From JASHSH01 sp036490215 (GTDB lineage Bacteria; Pseudomonadota; Alphaproteobacteria; Rhodospirillales; Magnetospirillaceae), in contig DASXEH010000076.1 of NCBI GenBank assembly GCA_036490215.1, positions 1 to 22,742 of the forward strand: DNA of 22,742 bases, read 5' to 3'. Position 1 is the first letter of the stretch. Each line of letters opens with the position of its first letter. The position numbers were made by a program, and so were the translations under genes. The notes beneath the pieces were generated by a model. The model saw only the letters and a list, made by a program, of their open reading frames with translations, was not told where the DNA came from and did not search any database. Shown piece after piece: positions 1 to 7,287 of the stretch.

Positions 1-1
1 G

Positions 2-1951
2 ATGGTGTTCGGCAATATGGGCGATGACTGCGCCACCGGCGTTGCTTTCACGCGCAACCCGTCGACCGGCGTGAACGAGTTCTACGGCGAATATCTCGTC
101 AATGCTCAGGGCGAAGACGTGGTCGCCGGCATTCGCACGCCGCAATACCTGACCAAGGCCGCGCGCGATGCGGCCGGCTCACCGCTGCCTTCGATGGAAG
201 AGGTGATGCCCGACGTCTTCAAACAGCTTGAAGATGTGCGCATCAAGCTCGAGTCTCATTTCAAGGACATGCAGGATATCGAATTCACGGTGCAGAAGAA
301 TCGCCTGTGGATGCTGCAGACCCGCAACGGCAAGCGCACCACCAAGGCGGCGCTGACGATCGCCATCGACATGGCGAAGAACGGCGTGATCACCAAGGAA
401 CAGGCGGTGATGCGCATCGAGCCGGCCGCGCTCGATCAGCTGTTGCATCCAACGCTCGATCCCAAGGCGCCCCGCACGGTGCTGGGCAAAGGCCTGCCCG
501 CTTCGCCGGGTGCGGCTGTGGGCAAGGCGGTGTTCACCGCCGCCGATGCCGAAGCCTGGGCGATGCGCGACGAACCGGTGATCCTGGTGCGCGCCGAAAC
601 CAGCCCTGAAGACATCGGCGGCATGCATGTGTCGCAGGGCATTCTCACCTCGCGTGGCGGCATGACCAGCCACGCCGCCGTGGTAGCGCGCGGCATGGGC
701 GTGCCCTGCGTCTCGGGCGCGGGCAGTATCCGCATCGATCTACGCGGGCGCAGCTTCACCGCCTCGGGCCAAGTGGTGCGCGAAGGCGATATGATCACGA
801 TCGACGGGTCCACTGGCGAGGTGATGCTGGGCGCGGTGCCCACGCTCCGACCCGAGCTCTCGGGCGATTTCGCGATGCTGATGGAATGGGCCGACGGGGC
901 GCGCACGATGAAGGTGCGCACCAATGCCGAGACGCCGCTCGACGCCAAGACGGCGCGCGAGTTCGGTGCGCAGGGCATCGGTCTATGCCGCACCGAGCAT
1001 ATGTTCTTCGAACCCAGCCGCATCATCGCGGTACGCGAAATGATTCTGGCCGGCGACGAAGCGGGCCGCCGCGCGGCACTGGCCAAGCTGCTGCCCTTTC
1101 AGCGCCAGGATTTCGTCGGTCTCTTCGAGATCATGCAGGGCTTACCGGTGACGGTGCGTCTGCTCGATCCGCCACTCCACGAATTCCTGCCGCACACCGA
1201 AGAGGAAATGGCCGAAGTGGCGAAGGCCGCGGGTGCCGATGTGGCGGTGCTGAAGGCGCGCAATGCGCAGTTGCACGAGGCCAATCCGATGCTCGGCCAT
1301 CGCGGCTGCCGCCTCGGTATTTCGTACCCTGAAATCTACGAGATGCAGGTGCGCGCGATCTTCGAAGCGGCGGTCGAGGTGTCGGGCAAGTCCGACAAAT
1401 CGGTCACGCCCGAGGTGATGATCCCGCTGGTGTCGAGCAAGAAAGAGTTCGACATCATGAAGGACCTCGTCGATCGCACGGCGAAGTCGGTGTTCGATGA
1501 GGCGAAAAAGGAAGTGCCGTATCTGGTCGGTACGATGATCGAACTGCCGCGCGCGGCACTGGTGGCCGGTCAGATCGCCGAGTCGGCTTCGTTCTTCAGT
1601 TTCGGCACCAACGATCTCACCCAGACCACGCTGGGCATGAGCCGCGACGATGCCGGCCCGTTCCTGGCCGTCTATCGTCAGCAGAACATCGTCGAGAACG
1701 ATCCCTTCGCCACCATCGACGTCGAAGGCGTCGGTGAGTTGGTGAAGATCGCCACCGAGCGTGGCCGCAAGACGCGCAAGGATTTGAAGCTCGGCATCTG
1801 CGGCGAACATGGCGGCGATCCGGCTTCGATCACGTTCTGCCAATCGGTCGGTCTCGACTATGTGTCGTGCTCGCCCTATCGCGTGCCGATCGCACGTCTC
1901 GCCGCGGCCCAGGCGGCCATTGGCGCGAAGACGGAAGGCGGCACCGCCTGA
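2..1951 (+). CDS. ppdK: Pyruvate phosphate dikinase, C-terminal part (5' end outside window)
   Basis: Cytoplasmic enzyme interconverting pyruvate + ATP + phosphate and PEP + AMP + pyrophosphate. The reading frame is open from the first bases, so the initial Met is internal. About 649 residues are present against roughly 880 in the family, so most of the N-terminal ATP-grasp domain is missing. What is seen: the end of the nucleotide-binding domain (DIEFTVQ, RLWMLQTRNGKRT); the swivelling phosphohistidine domain with GGMTSHAAVVARGMGVPCVS, catalytic His at about visible residue 224; then the PEP/pyruvate TIM barrel with LCRTEHMFF, FGTNDLTQTT and the active-site Cys in GICGEHGGDP at about residue 600. 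The TGA stop at 1949-1951 is followed closely by a terminator. The order of domains and the PPDK-type spacing separate it from PEP synthase. No frame damage is seen. Identification is very secure. Confidence 0.97.
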   Translation: MVFGNMGDDCATGVAFTRNPSTGVNEFYGEYLVNAQGEDVVAGIRTPQYLTKAARDAAGSPLPSMEEVMPDVFKQLEDVRIKLESHFKDMQDIEFTVQKNRLWMLQTRNGKRTTKAALTIAIDMAKNGVITKEQAVMRIEPAALDQLLHPTLDPKAPRTVLGKGLPASPGAAVGKAVFTAADAEAWAMRDEPVILVRAETSPEDIGGMHVSQGILTSRGGMTSHAAVVARGMGVPCVSGAGSIRIDLRGRSFTASGQVVREGDMITIDGSTGEVMLGAVPTLRPELSGDFAMLMEWADGARTMKVRTNAETPLDAKTAREFGAQGIGLCRTEHMFFEPSRIIAVREMILAGDEAGRRAALAKLLPFQRQDFVGLFEIMQGLPVTVRLLDPPLHEFLPHTEEEMAEVAKAAGADVAVLKARNAQLHEANPMLGHRGCRLGISYPEIYEMQVRAIFEAAVEVSGKSDKSVTPEVMIPLVSSKKEFDIMKDLVDRTAKSVFDEAKKEVPYLVGTMIELPRAALVAGQIAESASFFSFGTNDLTQTTLGMSRDDAGPFLAVYRQQNIVENDPFATIDVEGVGELVKIATERGRKTRKDLKLGICGEHGGDPASITFCQSVGLDYVSCSPYRVPIARLAAAQAAIGAKTEGGTA

Positions 1952-1974
1952 ACGAAGCGCTGAGCAAAAGAGAG

Positions 1975-2006
1975 AAGGCCGGGGCACAAAACTCGGCCTT
2001 TTTCTT
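1975..2006 (+). terminator. Rho-independent terminator after ppdK
   Basis: Stem AAGGCCG (1975-1981) pairs with CGGCCTT (1994-2000) around a 12-base loop and runs into TTTCTTT. It lies 24 bases after the ppdK stop. Its T-tract touches the stop codon of the convergent gene at 2006-2008, so it separates two converging units. Read on the other strand the hairpin is followed by CTCTCTTTT, so it may work both ways. Confidence 0.8.
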
Positions 2007-3238
2007 TATGCCTCGTCGGCCTTCAGCGTCGTTGCGGGACGCTGGCTTGCGTAGAAATAGAGGATCGGCGGATTGTCTTCGACATTGCGCGAGACCATCG
2101 GTTCGCTGAACGCGCCGACGGTGGGAACGATATCGAGAACCTGCTTGTTGGCGTCCACGGCGAACAGCGCGATCTGATCGAGGAAGCGATTGGCAGGAGA
2201 GCGGTAGAATGCCTCGCAATACTGCGCTACCGCCGCGAAAAATGGCCGGGCCTTCGCTGGATTGGCGATATGGATCACGCCGCCGAGATAGCGGCCCCAC
2301 ACCGTCGCGGTGGGCGTGTCGTCGCGGATGAAGGTGATATCCGTCTTCGCCTGGCGATCGAGCAGGGGGCGCAGATCGGTCTTCACCTCGAGATCGATGT
2401 CGAAGATGAGATAGCGCACCGCATCGCCATAGAGCGCGAAGATGCGGTCCATGCGCAGAAAGCGGACGCAGGCGTAATAGGTTTCCAGTACGAAGTGGGT
2501 TTCGGTCATCCGCTCGGTGGTGACGTTGATCCGCTCGTCCGCGGCGGTACGTTTCGCCACCTCGGTCAGCACATCCGGCGTGGGGTCGACGATATGGATA
2601 TGGATGATCACGGCGGTGCCGCAGGTCTGACGGATCGACTCGATCATCGGGCCGGCATAGGTCCGGAAGTAGCGCGAGTCGCAGCCGACGACGATGACGA
2701 GATCGCCATCGTCGTAGATGAAACGCCCGATCGTTTCGACCGCGACCGCCTCCGGCGGCCGCGCGATGATTTCTCGCAGGAACCCGGCATCGAGATTGAT
2801 GATGCCCTCGCGCCATCCCCGCGCACGCTCTGCGGCTCGGGCGAAGTTCTGATGCGCTTCGTCGTAACGCCCCAGGAAGGCCAGCGCGTTGGCCATCAGC
2901 GAATGCGAAAAAGCCAGCCGACCATTAGCGCGTGCGGCGGCTTGGTAACGCTCCAGTGCCTCTTCCTGTCGGTTGGCGAGACGCAGCGCGTTCCCCTCGG
3001 CGATATGAAGAATGTAGTCGAGGCTGCGATCTTCGACCGTGTTGGGCGTGACCGTGTAGTAGAGGTTCCAGATCAGGTTGTAGATCGGGATGCGCCGTTC
3101 GGCGTCTTTCGTCTTCAGAAAGGTGAGCGAGAGAAGCTGGATCGCGGCGTCATAGCGGCCGGCCTTCATCAAGGCCACGCCTTCCCCGACAACCTGCTCG
3201 ATCGTCATCTGCCGTTCACCGTCATTGGGTGAGGTCAT
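2006..3238 (-). CDS. TPR-repeat protein with C-terminal glycosyltransferase-like domain
   Basis: A protein of about 410 residues with two parts. Residues ~10-160 are helical and TPR-like (GEGVALMKAGRYDAAIQLL; LANRQEEALERYQAAARANG; LMANALAFLGRYDEAHQNFARA). Residues ~175-400 look like a GT-A fold: VVGCDSRYFRTYAGPMIESI resembles the nucleotide-sugar entry strand, and YLIFDIDLEV contains a DxD metal-binding signature as in GT8-type transferases. There is no signal peptide or membrane segment, so it should be cytoplasmic. I chose the ATG at 3238, which has GAAGGG nine bases upstream and starts 13 bases after the tetR stop. The longer frame up to 3325 would run through tetR. The acceptor and donor sugar cannot be told. 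The TPR part is clear, the transferase fold is an inference from motifs, and activity is unproven. Confidence 0.75.
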   Translation of the reverse strand: MTSPNDGERQMTIEQVVGEGVALMKAGRYDAAIQLLSLTFLKTKDAERRIPIYNLIWNLYYTVTPNTVEDRSLDYILHIAEGNALRLANRQEEALERYQAAARANGRLAFSHSLMANALAFLGRYDEAHQNFARAAERARGWREGIINLDAGFLREIIARPPEAVAVETIGRFIYDDGDLVIVVGCDSRYFRTYAGPMIESIRQTCGTAVIIHIHIVDPTPDVLTEVAKRTAADERINVTTERMTETHFVLETYYACVRFLRMDRIFALYGDAVRYLIFDIDLEVKTDLRPLLDRQAKTDITFIRDDTPTATVWGRYLGGVIHIANPAKARPFFAAVAQYCEAFYRSPANRFLDQIALFAVDANKQVLDIVPTVGAFSEPMVSRNVEDNPPILYFYASQRPATTLKADEA

Positions 3239-3251
3239 GGCGATCGGCCCT

Positions 3252-3836
3252 TCACGAGCGTAGGCGCCAGGTGGCGATCTGCGCGCCGACCAGCCGATCG
3301 AACAGATGATGTGCGCGGGGTCCACCGCCCGCGATGCGGCCGAGCCGCGTTTGGGCGATCAGGCCGGTGATCGAGGCCCAAAGCATATCGGTCAGATCAT
3401 CGAGATCGTTGCGCGCGGCGCCGGCAATCGGTGCAATCCCGTCGCGGAGCTGGCCCATCACTGCCATCGCTTCAGGCGGCACCGGGCGATCGCTGTCTGT
3501 TTCGGTCACCATCAGCTCATACAGCGGACGGTCGGTGCGGGCAAAGTCCCAGATCAGGGCGGTCATCAGACGCAGCCGGCGCTCGGGCGACGGGTCCTGC
3601 ACCCGCGCCAGCCGGTCGCCCAGCGTGGCGAAGGCCAATCGCGCCAGAACCGCCAACAGGTCCTGCTTGGCCGGGAAATAGGCGTAGAGGGTGGCCGGGC
3701 TATATTCGATATGCTCGGCGATCCGCCGCATGGTGACGGCTGTCCAACCGTCCTTGGCTGCGATGGTCAGGCTCGCATCCAAAATCGCGGCACGCATCGC
3801 CGCCTGATCCCGTGCTTGTCGTTCGATGATGCCCAT
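3252..3836 (-). CDS. TetR/AcrR-family transcriptional regulator
   Basis: 194 residues, normal for the family. The N-terminal helix-turn-helix spans about residues 12-60: ILDASLTIAAKDGWTAVTMRRIAEHIEYSPATLYAYFPAKQDLL, written here in overlapping parts as AAKDGWTAVTMRRIAEH and YSPATLYAYFPAKQDLL. The TLYAYFPAKQDL recognition-helix signature is typical. The C-terminal ligand domain is variable and gives no hint of the inducer. The gene starts just downstream of a striking inverted repeat (3849-3877) that overlaps its likely promoter, so autorepression is probable. It is followed after 13 bases by the TPR/glycosyltransferase gene, which is likely co-transcribed. The ABM-like gene lies upstream on the same strand. 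Family assignment is firm; target genes are inferred from position. Confidence 0.93.
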   Translation of the reverse strand: MGIIERQARDQAAMRAAILDASLTIAAKDGWTAVTMRRIAEHIEYSPATLYAYFPAKQDLLAVLARLAFATLGDRLARVQDPSPERRLRLMTALIWDFARTDRPLYELMVTETDSDRPVPPEAMAVMGQLRDGIAPIAGAARNDLDDLTDMLWASITGLIAQTRLGRIAGGGPRAHHLFDRLVGAQIATWRLRS

Positions 3837-3848
3837 GAGCGTCGATAC

Positions 3849-3879
3849 GAACTATGTTCTGAAAATGAACATAGTTCAA
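3849..3879 (-). promoter_or_regulatory. TetR operator overlapping the tetR promoter
   Basis: GAACTATGTTC (3849-3859), a 7-base spacer and GAACATAGTTC (3867-3877) form a perfect 11-base inverted repeat. Each arm is itself palindromic apart from its centre (GAAC-3-GTTC). On the minus strand TTGAAC (3879-3874) and CATAGT (3856-3851) are spaced by exactly 17 bases, giving a credible -35/-10 pair whose two boxes fall inside the two arms. The -10 box ends 14 bases before the tetR ATG. This is the usual layout for an autorepressing TetR protein binding as two dimers. Confidence 0.8.
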
Positions 3880-3917
3880 TTACATGATCTGTAATGATAT
3901 GTTACCGATCTGGAAGC

Positions 3918-4253
3918 CTAGGGCTTATCCCAGGCCTCGGCCCGCTCGACCTTCGCGACCCTGAGGCGGAAGCCCTGATACCACTGATCGCGGCCCAGCT
4001 TCTGCGCCACCTGATGCTCGGCGTCCTGCTTCCAGGCGGCGATTTCCTCGAGCGACCGCCAATAGCAGACGGTGATGCCGAAACCCTCCGCCGAACGGGC
4101 GCTTTCGGCGCCCAGGAAGCCCGGGCTTTTCTCGGCCAGTTCCATCATCCGGTCGGCCATCGCGCCGTAACCGCCCTCGCCGGGCGTGCGCTGGGACGAG
4201 AAGATCACGGCGTAATACGGCGGTTGGGGCAGGGTGGCGAAGCCGGTGTCCAT
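3918..4253 (-). CDS. Antibiotic biosynthesis monooxygenase (ABM)-fold protein
   Basis: A 111-residue single-domain protein. Features of the dimeric ferredoxin-like ABM/DUF family are visible: the first strand YYAVIFSSQR, the helix YGAMADRMMELAEKSPGFLG, then ESARSAEGFGITVCYW and the SLEEIAAWKQDAEHQVAQKLGR segment with the conserved W and H, ending in a strand YQGFRLRVAKVER. Such proteins are cytoplasmic and range from cofactor-free oxygenases to stress-linked enzymes, so the substrate is unknown. The ATG at 4253 has AAGGG about eight bases upstream. It lies 81 bases upstream of tetR on the same strand. No terminator is obvious in that gap, but the tetR operator is there, so read-through may be gated. 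Fold assignment is good; function is open. Confidence 0.8.
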   Translation of the reverse strand: MDTGFATLPQPPYYAVIFSSQRTPGEGGYGAMADRMMELAEKSPGFLGAESARSAEGFGITVCYWRSLEEIAAWKQDAEHQVAQKLGRDQWYQGFRLRVAKVERAEAWDKP

Positions 4254-4267
4254 GAGGGAACCCTTTG

Positions 4268-4291
4268 TAACAGTGAACTAAAGTTAACAGT
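4268..4291. repeat. Short direct repeats in the divergent ABM / DUF2076 promoter region
   Basis: TAACAGT occurs at 4268-4274 and again at 4285-4291, 17 bases apart. Between them lies a small palindrome (AACT-2-AGTT, 4276-4285). GAACTA (4275-4280) faces GTTAAC (4283-4288), weakly like the tetR operator arm. The 103-base region between the two divergent starts must hold promoters for both, but I find no strong -35/-10 pair; TTGATT (4299-4304) with TACATC (4321-4326), 16 apart, is the best plus-strand candidate. A regulator site is possible but unproven. Confidence 0.3.
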
Positions 4292-4356
4292 CGAGCCCTT
4301 GATTTGCCACAGCGCCGGGATACATCTAGCGCGGCTCGGTTGAGGGAGATCAGCCT

Positions 4357-5172
4357 ATGACCCCGCAGGAAAAAGCGCTTATCGATAGCGTGTTCGACCG
4401 CCTGACGCAGACCGCGTCCAGCACCAAAGACCCCGAAGCGTTGAATTATATTCGTGAGCGCGCGCAAAGTTTGCCCGACGCGGCCTACGGTCTCACCCAG
4501 GCCGTGCTGATTCAGGAACTGGCGCTTAACCATGCGAGCACCCGGATCGCCCAGCTTGAGCATGAGCTCGCGCAGGGTGGCGCACAGGGGCAAGGACAAG
4601 GCTCCAGCTTCCTTGGCGGCGCGTCGAGCGCTACCGGCCCGTGGGGCGCGCGTAGCGCGCAACCCCAGCCCCAAGCGCAGCCTCAGCCCCAGTACCAGCC
4701 GCCGCCCTCCTATCAGAGCGCGCCGCCGCAATATCAGCAGCCCCAATACCAACAGCCTCAGTATCAGCAGCCCGCCTCAGGCCCTTGGGCTCAGCCGGCG
4801 GGCGGCGGGTTCCTGCGTAATGCCGCCACCATGGCAGCCGGCGTTGCCGGCGGTTCATTGCTGGCCGATGGCATCGCGTCGCTGTTTGGAGGCCATCATT
4901 TCTACGGTGGCGGTTACGGCGGCGGCTTTGGCGGACTCGGTGGCGGCTATGGCCCGTGGGGCAATGGCATCGGTAGCGGCGTGAACGAGACCGTCGAGAA
5001 CATCACCGTCAACAACTACGGCGATGCCAATACCGCAGCGGGCCGCGACGGTGTTTTGCCGCAGAACGACGACGCCAATTACCAGGATGCGTCTTTCGAC
5101 AATAGCGGCGACGACTCGACCACCTTCGATGATGGCGGTTCCGACGGCGGTTCGGACTTCAGCGACACCTGA
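4357..5172 (+). CDS. DUF2076 domain-containing protein
   Basis: 271 residues in three zones. Residues 1-~72 are the helical DUF2076 N-terminal region, beginning MTPQEKALIDSVFDRL and including ALNYIRERAQSLPDAAYGLTQ, with a likely coiled coil (RIAQLEHELAQ). Residues ~75-150 are low-complexity Gln/Pro/Tyr, with QYQQP-like units repeated in tandem. Residues ~150-210 are Gly-rich with a short hydrophobic stretch (AATMAAGVAGGSLLADGIASLFGG). The C-terminal ~60 residues are Asp/Ser/Gly-rich and acidic. The family is annotated in databases as a possible periplasmic ligand-binding or sensor protein, but I see no signal peptide. GAGGGAG sits just upstream of the ATG. It is alone on its strand, flanked by divergent and convergent genes. 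Role unknown. Confidence 0.85.
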   Translation: MTPQEKALIDSVFDRLTQTASSTKDPEALNYIRERAQSLPDAAYGLTQAVLIQELALNHASTRIAQLEHELAQGGAQGQGQGSSFLGGASSATGPWGARSAQPQPQAQPQPQYQPPPSYQSAPPQYQQPQYQQPQYQQPASGPWAQPAGGGFLRNAATMAAGVAGGSLLADGIASLFGGHHFYGGGYGGGFGGLGGGYGPWGNGIGSGVNETVENITVNNYGDANTAAGRDGVLPQNDDANYQDASFDNSGDDSTTFDDGGSDGGSDFSDT

Positions 5173-5188
5173 GACTTAGGCCGCATTT

Positions 5189-5221
5189 GCGTCATGCCCG
5201 GCCTTGTGCCGGGCATGACGC
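5189..5221. repeat. Alphaproteobacterial intergenic palindrome (copy 1)
   Basis: GCGTCATGCCCGGC (5189-5202), CTTGT loop, GCCGGGCATGACGC (5208-5221): a perfect 14-base stem 16 bases after the DUF2076 stop. The core GTCATGCCCGG is the common dispersed repeat of alphaproteobacteria, and a relative occurs at 15207-15291 in this window. Between convergent genes it may act as an mRNA end stabiliser or weak terminator; the following bases CTTTGCTTC are only modestly T-rich. Confidence 0.85.
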
Positions 5222-5246
5222 CTTTGCTTCAAAAAGAAAGTCGCGG

Positions 5247-5310
5247 ATCACCGGGTCCTGCTTCGCAGGCTCACATTCGATAGCGCGCAAAGCGCGCGAG
5301 GCCCGGTGAT
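5247..5310. repeat. Cloverleaf-like structured intergenic repeat
   Basis: An outer stem ATCACCGGG (5247-5255) / CCCGGTGAT (5302-5310) encloses two perfect small hairpins: CCTGC-TTC-GCAGG (5257-5269) and GCGCGC-AAA-GCGCGC (5283-5297). The result is a three-way junction. It differs in sequence from the adjacent 5189-5221 palindrome, so two repeat types seem to sit side by side. I know no gene product for it; the folded shape suggests a REP/BIME-like mobile intergenic unit. Confidence 0.6.
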
Positions 5311-5315
5311 GACGA

Positions 5316-5341
5316 ATTAGAAAGCGCGGCACAGGCCGCGC
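5316..5341 (-). terminator. Likely terminator after the LOG-family gene
   Basis: On the minus strand GCGCGGC (5341-5335) and GCCGCGC (5330-5324) pair around CTGT, followed by TTTCTAAT. The hairpin begins 13 bases after the stop codon at 5355. The seven-base all-GC stem is strong, though the T-run is short. Confidence 0.6.
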
Positions 5342-5354
5342 GCCTCTGTAAGAT

Positions 5355-5936
5355 TCAAATCCGGTCTTCGGCCAACCACACGGCGTTTGCCGGCGCGGTG
5401 TAGGATTCCATTGCCGCCAGCAACGTCGCAGGGTCGGTTTTCACCTGCACCAATGCGCGGTATTCCGGCCTTACGAATCCGTCGGCGGTCATCCGGTCGA
5501 GAAAGGTGAACATCGGCGCCCAGAAGCCGTTGACCTCGAGCACGCCGAACGGCTTCGCATGGATGCCGAGATTGGCCCAGCTCCAGATTTCGAAGAATTC
5601 TTCCAGCGTGCCCACGCCGCCCGGCAGGATGATGAAGCCGTCGGACAGTTTGTTCATCATCGCCTTGCGCTCATGCATGGTACCGACGACGTGCTGTTCC
5701 GTCAGCCGCCCGTGGCCCTGTTCGCGCTGAAGCAGCGAACGCGGGATCACGCCGATCACCTTGCCGCCCGCATCCAGGCAGGCATCGGCCGATGCGCCCA
5801 TCAGGCCGAGCGAACCGCCGCCGTACAGCATGGTCATGCCGCGCTGGCCGATCAGCTTGCCCATGTCGCGGGCCGATTGCATATAGGCGGGGTCGCGGCC
5901 GGGGTTGGAGCCGCAAAACACACAAACCGACTTCAT
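5355..5936 (-). CDS. LOG-family protein (nucleoside 5'-monophosphate phosphoribohydrolase type)
   Basis: 193 residues, full length for the TIGR00730/LOG family. Seen in order: CVFCGSNPG near residues 5-13; LYGGGSLGLMG (37-47); MHERKAMM (87-94); and the hallmark PGGVGTLEE at 105-113, where Glu and Arg form the active site. LOG proteins release the base from cytokinin-type or other nucleoside monophosphates. In bacteria the family is broad, so nucleotide clean-up is as likely as cytokinin production, and no isopentenyltransferase for adenine is visible here. GAGG lies six bases before the ATG at 5936. It is the last gene of a minus-strand run, 43 bases after the CCA transferase gene. Confidence 0.93.
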   Translation of the reverse strand: MKSVCVFCGSNPGRDPAYMQSARDMGKLIGQRGMTMLYGGGSLGLMGASADACLDAGGKVIGVIPRSLLQREQGHGRLTEQHVVGTMHERKAMMNKLSDGFIILPGGVGTLEEFFEIWSWANLGIHAKPFGVLEVNGFWAPMFTFLDRMTADGFVRPEYRALVQVKTDPATLLAAMESYTAPANAVWLAEDRI

Positions 5937-5979
5937 TCAGGCCTCGATCTTTCGTTCGATCTCATTTGCGGCGTTGTTT

Positions 5980-7287
5980 CTAAGCCGATGCCGCTATCTG
6001 TTTCAACTGTGTCAGCGTCTCGTCGCGGCCGGCCTGGAAATCGCCGGCGATCCACCAGTCCTCCACCTTTGCCAGCAGCGTGCCAACCTGCGGCCCGGCG
6101 GCTACGCCCAGGGCGAGCACATCGGCACCGCTCACCGGCAGGCGGACCGGCTGCCAGGCCAAGGCCGTGTCGATCAACTGGACCCAGTGATCGTTGTCGC
6201 CGGTACGATGGGCTTCCAGGGCCCGTTTCCCGGCCCAGGCCAGCATCGCCAGGTCGATATAGCGCTCGGCGCCCAGCCAATAGAGCAGCCGCCGTGCACC
6301 GGCGATCCCGTGCTCCACATCGGGCGTCTCGTGGGGCGCAACAATAGCGATCAAGCGCTCGCTCTGTGCGTTGGAGAGTTTAAGGCGCCGCGCGACGGTT
6401 TCAGCGATTGCTGCATCCTTGGGCAGCAGCGCCGCCAAACGGCGCAGCGGATCGAGTGTGATCCCGGGGCGCAGGATGCCGCGCGTGTCGAGGAAGGTCA
6501 GCACCCGCAGCCGCCCGAAATCCTCTGCCTCGGGCAGGATATGCGGCAGGATCCGTTCGTCGCGCATCAGCAACAGGATCGTGGCCGGGTCGGGCGCTTC
6601 GAGGAGGCGCAGCAATTCGCCCGAGACGCGTTCCCCGGACAACGTCGTCAACTTCTGCGCCTGTTTGCGGCACGCCGCCATCGCGTCTGGGTTCGCAGGC
6701 GGGTTGCCGAGATGCGCGTAGAAACGATAGAAGCGCAGAATGCGCAGCGCGTCCTCGTCCACGCGTTTCATCGCATTACCGACAAAGCGTACGCGCCCGG
6801 CCCCCAAATCCGGAAGTCCGTCGAAGGGGTCGTAGATGCGGCCATCGGCGTCGCAGAACAGCGCGTTCATGGTGAAATCACGCCGCGCTGCGTCGGTGGT
6901 CCAGTCGGCGTCGAAACTCACCTTGGCGTGGCGTCCGTCAGTCTCGACATCGCGGCGCAGTGTGGTGATTTCGAAATGCGCGTTGCCGTTTTCGCCAGGG
7001 ATCATCGCCGTCACCGTACCGTGATCAATGCCGGTGGGGATCGCGCGAATCCCAGCGCGCTCCAGCAGCGTCATCACGATCTCGGGCGGATCATGGGTGG
7101 CGATGTCGATATCGCGCACCGGCCGGCGCAGCACCGAATCGCGCACGCAACCGCCGACGAAGCGCACCTCGCCGCCATCGGCCGTCAGCGCGGCCAGCAC
7201 CGTACGTGTCGCCGGCGCGCTCAGCCAGTCCTGCGGACCGAGCTGACCGACCGGCTCGTCTTTGTTCGTCGCTTGGTCGTCGCTCAA
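5980..7287 (-). CDS. cca: CCA tRNA nucleotidyltransferase / poly(A) polymerase family
   Basis: 435 residues. The head nucleotidyltransferase domain shows RFVGGCVRD (~42-50) and the DxD metal pair in RDIDIA (Asp59, Asp61), then FEITTLR, the RRDFTMNALF motif and the YDPFDGLPDL segment. The neck motif RVDEDALRILRFYRF follows, and the rest is the helical body/tail. It adds or repairs the 3' CCA of tRNAs in the cytoplasm. The start is a TTG at 7287, overlapping the Nudix stop by four bases (TTGA). No ATG or GTG lies between it and the conserved domain at a sensible distance, so TTG is preferred. A weak ribosome site suggests translational coupling. Poly(A) polymerase activity cannot be excluded from sequence alone, but CCA addition is expected in alphaproteobacteria. 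Confidence 0.92.
   Translation of the reverse strand: MSDDQATNKDEPVGQLGPQDWLSAPATRTVLAALTADGGEVRFVGGCVRDSVLRRPVRDIDIATHDPPEIVMTLLERAGIRAIPTGIDHGTVTAMIPGENGNAHFEITTLRRDVETDGRHAKVSFDADWTTDAARRDFTMNALFCDADGRIYDPFDGLPDLGAGRVRFVGNAMKRVDEDALRILRFYRFYAHLGNPPANPDAMAACRKQAQKLTTLSGERVSGELLRLLEAPDPATILLLMRDERILPHILPEAEDFGRLRVLTFLDTRGILRPGITLDPLRRLAALLPKDAAIAETVARRLKLSNAQSERLIAIVAPHETPDVEHGIAGARRLLYWLGAERYIDLAMLAWAGKRALEAHRTGDNDHWVQLIDTALAWQPVRLPVSGADVLALGVAAGPQVGTLLAKVEDWWIAGDFQAGRDETLTQLKQIAASA

Noticed and set aside
2270..3232. 320-residue plus-strand open frame antisense to the TPR-glycosyltransferase gene
   Set aside because: No recognisable domain, composition typical of an antisense frame in high-GC DNA, and the opposite strand has clear TPR and DxD motifs.
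5189..5310. Possible CRISPR array or tRNA because of repeated hairpins
   Set aside because: No regularly spaced direct repeats with unique spacers, and the cloverleaf lacks anticodon-arm, T-loop and acceptor features of a tRNA.
5355..5936. Cytokinin biosynthesis role for the LOG-family gene
   Set aside because: LOG-family proteins are widespread in non-plant bacteria, and no adenylate isopentenyltransferase or other cytokinin gene is in the window.
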